NCBI GenBank assembly: GCA_049724395.1
Contig: JAUGWO010000204.1
Span: 1 to 38,159, forward strand
Source of the DNA: Spongospora subterranea f. sp. subterranea
Lineage: Eukaryota; Endomyxa: Phytomyxea; Phytomyxea; Plasmodiophorida
Direction: 5' to 3'
DNA length: 38,159 nt
Position 1 is the stretch's first letter. Each line of letters opens with the position of its first letter. Below the pieces are notes generated by a model. The model had not been told where the DNA came from, did not search any database, and saw only the letters and a program-made list of their open reading frames with translations. Of the stretch, positions 20,338 to 30,296 are shown piece by piece. Made by a program: the position numbers and the translations under genes.

Positions 20338-21614
20338 ATGTCACAGCAATTGGCAATACGGCAACTGGTCGCCCGGCGAAAACGCAACAGTGCAATTCGC
20401 CAAATTCTCAGCTGGTACTGCTGGAGATATCTGATCAAGCAGCCCAGTCATACCTCCATTTTAAAAGGGGCAGGCTGGGTTGAAGAACTTTTGAACGACA
20501 ATCCTCACAGAAGAAAACATGTTATTCGTATGGATCGAGTCGTTTTCCGATTATTGGTGGACAAGCTGGTTGAATCTGGGCTACTACAACCCACTCGTAA
20601 TGTCTCCTCCGAAGAGCAGGTAGTCCTGTTCTTGTATTTTGCGGGCCAAAGGGCAACCAATAGGCAAATGCAGGAGAGATTTCAGCATTCGGGAGAGACT
20701 ATAACTAGGTAATTTTTGCCATAAATCTTCAGAGCAATATTTCATTTTTTATTCTAGGCATTTATACGCAGTCGTCAGAGCTTTGGTGGCTTTGGCCTCA
20801 ACTTACATGAAGCTTCCGGAAGCAGATGCCGCGATTCCTTGTGAAATATCTGAAAATCCCAAATTCAGCCCTTATTTTGACAATTGTCGGATGGCCATAG
20901 ATGGTGCTCATTTACCTGTATTTGTTCCCGCCAATGTTGCTCAACGGTTCCGAGGCCGAAAAGGATTGACGCAGAATGTGTTGGCCGCTTGCACTTTTGA
21001 TTTACAATTTACATACGTCTTGGCCGGCTGGGAGGGCACGGCAGGGGACGGCAAATTGCTTGAAAATGCTCTTGTGAATGATTACCGAGTTGATAAAGGA
21101 AAGTTTGACCTGGGAGATGCTGGTTTTGCGTTGACTCCTTACATGCTAACTCCCTACAGAGGGACGAGATATCATCTTCATGAATGGGGACAAGGAACAC
21201 AGAAGTGAGAACGTCTAGAACTTTGTATGAACCGTGACTCAATTTTTGTTGTAGGCCACAGACTAAGGAAGAGCTTTTTAACCTCAGGCACGCAAGTTTG
21301 CGCAATTGCATTGAGAGGATATTTGGAGTTTTGAAAAATCGATCTCCTGTTTTGGTCGCCGCCATGCAATACCCGTACCGATTTCAAGTTGATATCGTAA
21401 TTGCACTGTGTACAGTTCATAATTTTATCCGATTGCACGGCGGCCGCAATGATTCCTTTTGAACAAGAAGCTTTATCCTTAGACATTCAACGATCTAAAT
21501 CAAAAAACCGTGTCACCGTGTTCTGCCCAAGCCAGTGCTGAGGCGCGAGCATTTCGGGACGAAATTGCGGAAACGATGTTCAAGGATTACCAAAGCTATT
21601 TAGCACGACACTGA
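20338..21614 (+). CDS. PIF/Harbinger transposase (DDE_Tnp_4), nearly intact
   Basis: Three exons with GT...AG introns fit in phase: 20338-20708, 20758-21204, and 21255 onward. The catalytic residues are all present: AIDGAHLPVFVPANV (Asp), GKFDLGDAGFALTPY (Asp) and RNCIERIFGVLKNR (Glu). The N-terminal region has a helix-turn-helix-like segment around QRATNRQMQERF. The frame is open through IALCTVHNFIRLHGG. One extra base near 21460 then gives an early stop, and another shift is needed before the family C-terminus FRDEIAETMFKDYQ ends at 21614. The core is intact, so a slightly shortened protein of 341 residues is possible. It would act with the convergent Myb-like protein. Confidence 0.9.
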
Positions 21615-21643
21615 CGGCGACAATAGAAAAATTAATGACTAAT

Positions 21644-22765
21644 TTAAATACACTTCAACTGTCTAAACAGCCACAGGCGCCGCATCGCTGGTTTCATATG
21701 AATAAACAGAGTTGTCTTTTTTTCGTCCGCGATCACATCGTAAGCATCTAGGCGCTCTTCATCTGTCATCTCCAGTTCATCAACAATCGCCAGCGCATCA
21801 ACGGTGTCCGATTTTTCTTTCCGAAATACATTGCTGGTTTTGAAAAACTCCAACTCTTGCTGGGACAAGAGATTTGCCTGGGTCATCACTTGCGCCAGAG
21901 CCATGGCCCCGTTTTGTTTGCTCTTAGCAACACGTTTTTTTGGATGTGTTCGCGCTGGATGTAGACTTTGGAGTCTGAAGCTTTTTTATGGTCGGGGCTG
22001 GAGACGTCATAATTATTTCTCGGTCGGGGTTCGCTTCTCCGATGCAGAAGAGCCCGAACTACTGTTAGACGAAATATCTACGGAAACATCGGCGGAAATA
22101 GAATCCTCCTGATCCGATAACGCTCTGGCGCCGGCAGAATAAGCGAATTCCCCGTTTGCGATAACGTCTTCAAACAGTTGCTGAAGTAACGGGAACAATG
22201 GCATGGATGTTGTCATCCATTTTTTACACCTCGGATGTGCCTAAACGATGGTTATCAAATATGGTTGCTGATACGACCTCAACACCATACGGCGATGTAT
22301 TCCTCCCAGACAAGAGTAGGTGCTGTCGCCAGATACCGACGGTCATCCCATCCGAACCCACTCAGGTTTTTGATTCTATTTACTGTATCAAAATCCCTTT
22401 TCAGCTGATACTGCCATTTAATACAAAACACGATTCTAGCCATGCAGCACGTACGGTTATTGAACGGGTTTTTACATGCTCCCGATCATAATTGATTTGG
22501 AACCTGTTATTTAAATTTTTGACGGCGGCATCCCACGCCTCCCGTTTGAAGCCAGATTGCCGAACGCTTTTTTGTCAAGAACCGTCGCTTGATGGATCAT
22601 TTCTGAGATCCAACATTCGTCCATGTCGTCTGTCCAGCTGGCTCGAACACGATCAGCACCCATGATGGACTCTAGAATGATATCATGGGTTAAATATAGA
22701 AATCCGCAACTCAATAACTTTTTGAAATGGCCAGTTAAAGTGGTCAGTCCTTTCTCGGCCCCCAA
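21644..22765 (-). pseudogene. Harbinger Myb/SANT-like partner protein, copy 2
   Basis: The Myb/SANT-like domain (Myb_DNA-bind_3 type) is seen in pieces: SWTDDMDECWISEMIHQA, FKREAWDAAVKNLNNRFQ and NLSGFGWDD, then VWEEYIA. A 50-nt intron (22241-22290) splits VWEEYIA from the AHPRCKKW segment. A serine-rich acidic middle and the family C-terminus AYDVIADEKK...RRLWLFRQL follow. Frame changes occur inside the Myb domain, so it is probably non-functional. In related elements this protein binds transposon ends and carries the transposase to the nucleus. Its stop is only 29 bp from the transposase stop. Confidence 0.8.
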
Positions 22766-23142
22766 TATTAACCCATCATAATTCCGTACAATACCCTATT
22801 GCGGCTGGTTGACCTCGGTAGACTATGGTAGACGAGTGTAAGATTTTCCTGGGGGGCGGAAGAGAAAAATTCGTGTCACGAGAAAAAAAAAGTGTCACGC
22901 AATTTTTCTGTTGCAACATGTTACCCCACTGCGGTTCTCGAATTTTCTACCTATAGGCAAACCCATGATGTTGAGGTCCGTGGACACCCAGACGGGTTCC
23001 ACCAAACTTCAATACCTACCATACCCAACTGGTAGGGTATCGGTAAGTTTGCTGCCAAGGAATAAAATTGACTGTTGTTGCGTGCGTTGATATGAGGGCA
23101 GCGTTGTCGCCTCAATTTGTCATCTTAGTCCAACAGGCTATC

Positions 23143-24102
23143 ATGGTCTCCCAACACCACTTTTAGACACAATGGCACAGCCTTTTTGTACCTGAAGACG
23201 TTCCCGGGGATGGTAACTGTTTCTACCATGATATCGTTGCTAGTCGTCAAGTGCCCAGCCTCAGTCACTCAGACCTACGTCAGGCAACGGCAGCGTTCGC
23301 GCTCGGGCGTGGTCGTGCAGCAGCTGAGAAGGTGATCGACCTTTTGCATCGGAGAGTTCCCTCGGGACCATGTTCCTTCATTGAGGTCATCGCAAGTTTG
23401 CGTCGATCACGTTCATTTGCCAGTAACGTTGATATGGCGCTTCTTTCGATCCTCTATAATATCGACATCAACGTCTATTCGAACTTCGAGGAAGGCATAA
23501 CTTTGTGGTCAACCAAATCGTTTTTGGAACAGCATATGCCCGACTATGCCTTGTCTGATGGTGAGCCAACTGCAATGTTTTTTAAACTCAATCAAAGACC
23601 CTCAATTTTGTCAGAGTTTTCCGCGCATGTCTATCATCACACGTATCTTCGCCCGCTGACTCGTGTTTCTGGTGTTGCATCGCATTTACTGAACCATTTC
23701 GCGTGTCTTCACCCGGATAAATCGTCTTCGTTTCCTGAAGTGACACAACTGCTGCTCCCGATGCCGAAGCCACTGATCCAGTCAACTCTTGCTGCCTATG
23801 TGAAACCCGTGTCTGCCGGTTCCAAACGCAAAGGCATTTCACTCATCGAAACCAACACAGAGCGTAAGATGGCGCAGCCGAAAACTAAGAAACAGGCGGC
23901 GATTGACCTACACCTGAAGAACATGTCTGTCGTACTTTCGTGGTCAAGCATCATTGGCATTGATAGTCAGGCCGCTGCGGACCATGATGCTGCCCGCCTT
24001 GCGGAAATTCATCGTCACCGGAGCCACCTTGAGCTGCAATTTAGCTGTCAGGACCTTGACAATGTTGAAAGTCTGTTAAAATCGATGATCGACAAAATTT
24101 AG
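23143..24102 (+). CDS. OTU-like cysteine protease ORF
   Basis: The frame carries VPEDVPGDGNCFYHDIVAS, whose D-G-N-C is the OTU protease nucleophile motif. VDMALLSILYNIDINVYSN corresponds to the OTU core helix and strand, and HVYHHTYLRPL is a plausible catalytic His segment. A basic C-terminal half of about 130 residues (SKRKG, KPKTKKQ) follows. An ATG at 23143 is in frame but a TAG intervenes at 23164, so translation from it would stop; TTTTAG could instead be a 3' splice site. OTU enzymes remove ubiquitin or ubiquitin-like proteins. It lies 145 bp upstream of a pogo-type transposase on the same strand, so it may be transposon cargo or a second gene of that transposon. Confidence 0.7.
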
Positions 24103-24247
24103 GTTCTACTCCTCGATGACGTCGTCAACTTGCCGACTTTACCGGTTACAGCCCCGACCGGTTCCGCCAAACAGTGGACATGGGAAGTTCGTTCCAGAAT
24201 AATCGCGTATCATTTTGCATCAGGATCTTGGGTCAGGGGATTTTATC

Positions 24248-25726
24248 ATGTTCGACAGGGTGTTCGGTCACGTCGTTAAACCTGTGACGTTGCGCAGTTG
24301 GCTTCGCAAGGAGAAAATCTACAAATGGCTCGCAATTGTGAAGCATGCGACCAAGGGCGACATTACAGCCGTAATTCCGTTCCGAAAGAAATTTATATTT
24401 GCTGGTGGAGCAGGGTCAACAAAAATCAAGGCGGAGATATTGCTCAAGTACGAAAGTGTGGCCGCTTGTGCGGCCCGACACAGCCAGATCAAGCTCGTGG
24501 TCAATGATGGTAGGCTATCTTGCCAAAAGTTGTCATCAATGTCACGAACACACCCAGGCAAAAATATCTTCCTCAAGAAGTCGACATCTCGCTTACCTGA
24601 CTGCAACGAATCCATGAAGCTGGGCGCTCCAATCAAGTTCGTGGAGCAGGCCGACGACGTTGCAAAGTTTATAGTAAATCGTTTCGAGCGAGGTGATCCA
24701 GTGACTAGGGAGGAAATCTACGTGACGACGCGCGCGACGTGGAGGCGACGCGATGCCAAAGACAAGAAGTTCATGACCCTGGTGAACGACAAGCATCGCA
24801 TGTCTGTCTGGTTGTCGCGCCTGCTTGCCCGCATTCGATACGCGGACCGTCTAGGTTCGATATCGCAGAAGGTCCCGATGGACTGGAAGGAAAGTGCTAT
24901 GACCACTTCCACGCTTATTCGCGAGGTCGATCCTCCGTCTAAAGGTTGACAATGTATTCAACATGGATGAAACCTTCATTCATCATTACCAATCGACTGA
25001 TCGTGTGCTCGTCCCGACCGGTACAAAGCGGGTTGGTTCGATTGTGCCCGTTGCAAATGAGAAGAAAGGGGGAATGTTGGTGGTAACGGCCAGCTTGTTG
25101 TCGTCGCAGCTCCTCCCACCTTTTATCATAGACACAAGGGTGTCCGGGTCGACTCTCATGCACGATTGGGCACACTATACAAAGAGCACGTTTTTGTTCA
25201 ACCCATCCCGTTAAATGACACGATCCGTCTTCATTCTATACCTGGAGTGGTTGCTGAAGAATTTCCCCACACAGAACACGCTGCTAATCGTAGACCGGTC
25301 GACAACGCATTATGGTGACCTGATCGACGATTGGCTAGCCAAGAATCATGCCCAGAATGGCAGGAAGATTTTCATCGAGTATATTCCCGATGGAATGACC
25401 TCTATAATACAGGTTTGTGACATCGCAATCAATAAGCCCCTGAAGTCGAAGATCAAGGAGGCATATTCTACCGGTTCAGAGCGGATGCAATTGGTGACCT
25501 ATCAGCAGAAAAGCTGTCCGGGAGGGTGTTGTCCTTCCCGAGAGAGACCCTTATTGAGATGATCGAGACAGGCGTACGATGACATCAATACCAAGAACCG
25601 GAAGGATCGATGGATCGTCGATGCGTTCGAGCAGTGCGGACAGCATCTGTGGCTCAAGCACCAATACGCGTTCACGAAACATCTCGACAGTTTTAGATGA
25701 GAATTTCGTTTACAAGCACATGAAAA
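24248..25726 (+). pseudogene. Pogo/CENP-B-type transposase, lightly decayed
   Basis: The first frame (24248-24949) has a basic N-terminal region, then a CENP-B-like HTH segment (RFERGDPVTREEIY ... WLSRLLARIRYADRLGS). After a one-base shift the DDE core starts: NVFNMDETFIHHY (first Asp), GSIVPVANEKKGG, LLIVDRSTTHYGD (second Asp), IPDGMTSIIQVCDIAINKPL (third Asp). An in-frame stop at 25212-25214 lies before MTRSVFILYLEWL, and two more shifts lead to a C-terminus with IVDAFEQCGQHLW. All three catalytic Asp are kept and there are few defects, so it is a young casualty. From 25480 on, its 3' end is part of the giant palindrome. Confidence 0.85.
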
Positions 25727-25851
25727 CATCAACGAGCAAACTCCACCTTGTCTGAGTTAAACTTTCCGTAGTTTAATACACGCCAATGCAATCTTCGAGG
25801 TGGTGATTATTTTCTACATATAACTAACGGTTCAATTATCTCTGATGGTTT

Positions 25852-26583
25852 TTGTTTAGTCAACCCTACCGCCTAGCACTTATGCTGCCGTCGCTGAGAT
25901 GGCTGTATGGGAAAAAGGAAAAGGGGTTCCGTCCCACACATTCCCACACTTTGAACGCGGTCGTCAGTGTGCGAGGAATCTCGTTTGCTCAAGTTCCACA
26001 AGACCTCACGCCGCAAAAGCTATATCTGATTCGGCAAGCCGGCCCAGCGTTGGGTTTGCCGCAATTGCGGAAGATGATGCATCGTTTTTGAAAATAGAGA
26101 ATTCTCTAGTCAGCGCCTTCATCGCGTGGTGGCCGAAGCGAAAAGAGAGATTTATGGGAATGACCCCGATTCCATGAACGAGTTTATGAAATTTGGGGCG
26201 AAACTAATATCCGGAGCAGATGTTTTCCACATAGGATACGACATTTCAGCAAGAATTGTCAGCGCCATTATCCAATTTCCATGCATGGTGCCATACGCTC
26301 TGCAGTACCGAGATTTCACTATCGCCGATGCCACCTTCAACATTTCTGCTTACAACCTTGTGTTGATTGTATTCACAAATGTTGATTGCTTAGGCAAGAG
26401 CACGATACCCTGCAATAACCCTAGCACCGTCGGAAACCGCTGCTATCATTGAAGAAAGCCTGCAGTTGTGTAGCCTTGCTCAGCCGGAATCGACATTGAT
26501 GTCGGACGGGGCAGTCGCGTACTATACTGTTTCGGAAAGCCTCAACATGAAGCACAAACTCTGTGTGCGTCTCGGCATATCAT
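25852..26583 (+). pseudogene. MULE transposase, catalytic half (left arm)
   Basis: Mutator-like motifs: FIAWWPKRKERF, then FMKFGAKLISGADVFHIGYD, TIADATFNISAYNLVL (first Asp), LGKSTIP, LMSDGAVAYY (second Asp) and KHKLCVRLGIS. Homopolymer-length differences from the right-arm copy put frame changes at about 25915-25920 and 26409. The segment with the C-terminal catalytic residue is absent here and is found at 28480-27525 in the opposite orientation. Confidence 0.8.
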
Positions 26584-26639
26584 AGTTAACCAGTTTCCGA
26601 TAGATCCGATACCACTGTATACTGAAGGTCTATGGAGCG

Positions 26640-26730
26640 CACTGTGCGATATAGTCTACTCTTGCAGGGCGGATTCAATTTGGATCCAAATTGATCCAAT
26701 GATCCAAAATTGATCCAACACTGTGCGCAG
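26640..26730. repeat. Short GATCCAA-rich repeat
   Basis: The motif (G)GATCCAA occurs four times between 26682 and 26718, bracketed by CACTGTGCG at about 26640 and 26719. The same structure is mirrored in the right arm at about 36935-37010. Confidence 0.75.
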
Positions 26731-26842
26731 TCACTAGTAAATACAGTTAAGTGTATATTTATCTACAGTAATGTTAAGAGTCCGTATACTGTATGTAGTG
26801 CTTTGTTATCATAATAATAGGAAGTCCCCGTTTGACCAGGAA

Positions 26843-27249
26843 TTTCCCAGATACAAGTTGTTTTCCCAGTGAAGGTTTCGACGACACCTAACGATCTTCA
26901 GTCAGGTACAATTAAAGGAAGCACGATTGCTGACGAATACAGTCTGAAAATTCAGCAAGGAATCTTGCTGAAATCAAGAGCCAAAATCACCCCTTTTATC
27001 CAATTATCGTCGTGTGTACAATATTTTTTTGCAGATATTAAAACAATCATGGAAATTTTTATTTAAAATTCTTGGAAACAATCTTGGTATCCAGGATGTA
27101 ATCTCGTGATTTCAGAAATTTCACGTTGAATTTCCAGGCTGTACTCCTGCGCTATCGTTCTTCCTCCCGTAGTACACCTGACTGAAGATCGAAGGTTTCA
27201 ATCGGTGTCATCCTAACCTCTATTGGGGACAAAACTTGTATCTGGGAAA
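26843..27249. mobile_element. 407-bp fold-back/MITE-like element (left arm)
   Basis: The ends are TTTCCCAGATACAAGTT and its perfect inverse. The inverted homology extends about 150 bp inward on each side with substitutions (shared GATCTTCAGTCAGGT / ACCTGACTGAAGATC), leaving a central loop of about 100 bp. No coding capacity. A copy in mirror orientation is in the right arm at about 36400-36810. The family is unassigned because no clear target duplication is seen. Confidence 0.85.
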
Positions 27250-27524
27250 GTAATCAGCTTTGGACATTGGAAATAGATTTGTTCATACACAGGTATCCAT
27301 AGATAAACTATGGAAGCAATCCAGTTCAAAAGGTATTCCTGTCTACAGGTAACGCTCTTTGGGAAACACCTGCTCATAAGTTACAACTAGTACAGATCAA
27401 AACTACATGACATTACTGTTGAAACTGTCGCATAAACGCCGTTTCCGGGACCTGGCACCCTGCCAGGGTATCAAAAAAATATCGTAGCCCCAGGTCCAAG
27501 CTTAATGCGATCAGTGCAAGAGAA
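27250..27524. other. Non-coding with nested hairpin
   Basis: No gene. GGACCTGG (27448-27455) pairs with CCAGGTCC (27490-27497), and ACCCTGCCAGGGT between them is itself a hairpin. It lies at the 3' edge of the MULE C-terminal half and may be its end or the edge of another insertion. Confidence 0.5.
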
Positions 27525-28960
27525 TCAGTAAAACAAGCAGCCATAACAACGAAAGTGTTGCAACCATTCAAGATTCACAGAAGCGCATACTGTGTTTGAA
27601 GCCTGCATCGATGTCAGCTGCGCTTCTGATGCGACGTCCTCCGGTTCTCCAGCAAGTTCTGCCTCATGTCTTGGAGAATCCAGGATGTCCCTGAGGGCTG
27701 CAAGTTCCTGATCACTATCATTGCAAGATAGTGCTTGTTCTATAAAAGACTCAAACGAGTTGTTCATTTTTTCTAACTGCAATACCTGAAATGGTCTGCA
27801 CTGTATGCGAATTATGAGTACCGGGAACAGAATATGCGCCAGAGGTGTTGCAACTATCTGATTCTGCCGCGTCATCAAGCCCAACGAGATGAGATGGTAT
27901 CTCTGCATATGTCGCGTCGTCAGCATGATGGAGGAGATGAGACCGTGACGCAACAGTTGCCACAACAGGTGTAGACAACTCTGCATTCATTACGGATGTA
28001 ACGTGGGCCATTACAGGAACATAGTTGGGTCTGCGTGAATCAGAAACTTCAAAAAATGGCATCTGAGACAAATCAGAACACAAACCTTTCCACCGTTTGC
28101 GTTGTTTCTGATTCGAATCGTCGGATAAATTCAATATAGCCAGGAGGAATAAGCGCATGTGTTGGCACAAAAGAAGGAGCATGAGACGGTGCAACACTGA
28201 TCCCCTGATCGATCTCGTGTATCAAACGGACAAACGACTCAGCGTCTCCACGAAGAACGTCAATCAAAACTGTGAGGCTGGGATGAGCCGAAGGGAACAA
28301 ATTATTACAGCGGTTGTTGTAAGACTCAATCGGGTTATTTGTCCTATTAGCGATACACTCTCCTGAAGCAATCTGCCGACTGATGTTCCAGTGTTTTGGA
28401 TGAATTGTTTCAATCCACATCCGTCTGAAATAGCTAATGAACTGATCGAGCTTCTGCCCTTCACTGGAATCATCTCTGAATGCAGGTTACGTCCAGATAT
28501 CGTCGCGTGATGATGCGTGATGCTTCTTCCCAAACCATGCGTGCAGGTTGTGCACGATCCCGAATAGCGATTGCATCGATCAGCGAGCGCATCTACTGGA
28601 TAGGTAAACGAAATATGAAGTTTTGGCGGGACGAATGTTGAGACCTCCTGAGTGGCATCGACTCGTTGACCATGAACTGGAACTTCATTGTGAGGATTGC
28701 AGGAATGAGGGGTCAATTCTCGTATCGCTCCAGATGGCAGGAGCTCAGCCGTCCCAGGGCATGGCACCTGCCGCGACGATGACCGCCACCGACTGCATCG
28801 ATAATACGACGAATTTTGCTGCGATAAACCATTTTCCTGCCATTGAGATGAAAAGGGAGCGGAGCCATTGTGCAATTGAACGCGTGAGCCGTGAAGGATA
28901 CCGATCAGGGATATTGATCAATTCTCCGCAAATGTATATGAGCAAGTGTACACTGTAGGA
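27525..28960 (-). pseudogene. MULE transposase, C-terminal half (left arm)
   Basis: Read on the minus strand: IDAIAIRDRAQPARMVWEEA, then QFISYFRRMWIETIHPKHWN, RTNNPIESYNNRCNNLF and HPSLTVLIDVLRGD (the conserved MULE C-terminal block with the catalytic Glu in NPIESYN). A hydrophilic tail follows to 27525 (SCNDSDQELAALRDILD). Frame changes split it into several frames. It would follow directly after the catalytic half at 25852-26583 in a normal MULE gene but is inverted relative to it. The first part (28880-28640, MVYRSKIRRI) may be another MULE segment. Confidence 0.75.
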
Positions 28961-29187
28961 ACACTTTAGAGCGTGTTTGGATGCCACTCAAAACCTGGGT
29001 TTTGTCCGTGGAAACCCGGTTTTTGAGTAAACCCGGTTATTTTTTCAAAATGGCCTGTTTGGTTGCCTTTTTTTGTGGTTTTGAAAACCCGGATTTTCAC
29101 TTCAAAACCCGGGTTTTCGAAAACCTATTCGGAGTAGGTTATTGCGTGGGTAAGGTTATTTGCTCGCATCCGTCTCTGAACCACTCT

Positions 29188-30282
29188 ATGACTATATATC
29201 CCATGCCAGGCGCCAAACAAGCTATTCGTGGTTCTCGGGCAGCCGAATTTGGACAAGGATGCATCTAATCAGTTTAATGCTGGAACAAGCGCGGAATGGG
29301 AAACGCGCAGATTCAGAATTCAAGAAGGAGGCCTGCACGGCAGCGAGGTTTCATTGAATAGTCAATTCGATGATGAACTATACACTGGATCAGATAAAGT
29401 TGAATCGGGTTAAATTGGTAATAGCGAAAACCTTTGCAAGAAACATTGGCACAGCGATATTTGACCAGCGTTTGTTGTATCAGCTGAAGAAACAATATTG
29501 TTTGTTTCGTCGCCTCAATGACAACTCCGGTTTTGGTTGGGATGACGACAAGAAAATTCCAACGGCCAGCGACAATGAAGTCTGGGATGAATACTTGGAG
29601 GTCAGGGTGATGGGCATCAACTACTACTGTCCTCAAATCTGTTCTTAGGCTCACCCTAACGCTGCTCTATATCGGTTTACGACTTTGGACGCGCTTTTTG
29701 AATGAAGACTCAACGCCCTTTTCGACCAAAGCTCTGCAACCGGTGGTGGAGCGCTGGCTTCATCTGGATTTTTTCCATTGGCACGTCCTGCCTTGCTTGA
29801 CATTAGTTTTGAAGATGTCCACGAGCTCAGCGAGTCTGAGCCTGGTATTCAGCCAGCTGTACGATTCAGATCCTGATGGATTTGCTGAAAGCTCACCGGC
29901 GCCGTCATTACAGCATTCGTCAAGACGAGCGCAGTTTAGCTCCACGTCGGCATCGGCCTCATTGGAAGGGGCATTAAGCGACAACGCCTCAATCTGACAC
30001 CATCTCAAGTTAAGTTGCCCAAGCAAGTTGCTCGAGTCCTTTCGACAGGGGCCACGAAATTAGCTGACGCCATCTCTGGGCTTGGCCAAAAACCAGCATT
30101 TACAATTCATGCTGTTGCCATCAATTTTGTCAGAATGTTTCAGTGACAGCCTGACTGAGGTGCAGATGGTCGCCGCTTTTGATGTTATGTTGGACAAAGC
30201 AAAAGCCGCTGTATTTGTGGCAATGCCACCTGGTCGTTGTAGGCAGTTATGGCTGCTTGGTCAGTTAGAGAATTTCATTTAG
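29188..30282 (+). pseudogene. Harbinger Myb/SANT-like protein (left arm)
   Basis: After MTIYPMPGAKQAIRGSRAA the Myb_DNA-bind_3-type domain appears in pieces (LISLMLEQARNGKRADS, LKKQYCLFRRL, NSGFGWDDDKKIPTASDNEV, WDEYLE). A GT...AG intron of about 60 nt (29611-29669) fits between WDEYLE and AHPNAALYRFTTL, the same place as in copy 2. A serine-rich acidic middle and the C-terminal EVQMVAAFDVMLDKAK...LWLLGQLENF follow. Several frame changes make it non-functional; the right-arm copy is open in different parts. Confidence 0.8.
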
Positions 30283-30296
30283 GCCGATACAGACTT

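Larger units (their letters stand above)
20192..23000. mobile_element. Complete PIF/Harbinger element, copy 2 (2.8 kb)
   Basis: Terminal inverted repeats of about 43 bp: GGGCCCGTCTGGATGTCCAC... at the left and its inverse ending CCAGACGGGTTCC at the right, with matching inner parts (CATGGGTTTG / CAAACCCATG). It contains two convergent genes, a plus-strand DDE transposase and a minus-strand Myb-like protein, the standard two-gene Harbinger plan. The outermost bases of the two ends differ and no clear 3-bp duplication is visible. Confidence 0.9.

Noticed and set aside
26640-26730. CRISPR-like or satellite array from GATCCAA repeats
   Set aside because: Only four short irregular copies with no spacer structure.
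28623-28958. 111-codon frame shared by both arms as a host gene
   Set aside because: It is antisense to the MULE segment, and its identity between arms reflects the duplication, not selection.
28981-29130. AAACCCGG-type repeats as telomeric sequence
   Set aside because: Irregular spacing and both orientations; not a CCCTAAA or TTAGGG array. Better explained as transposon subterminal motifs.
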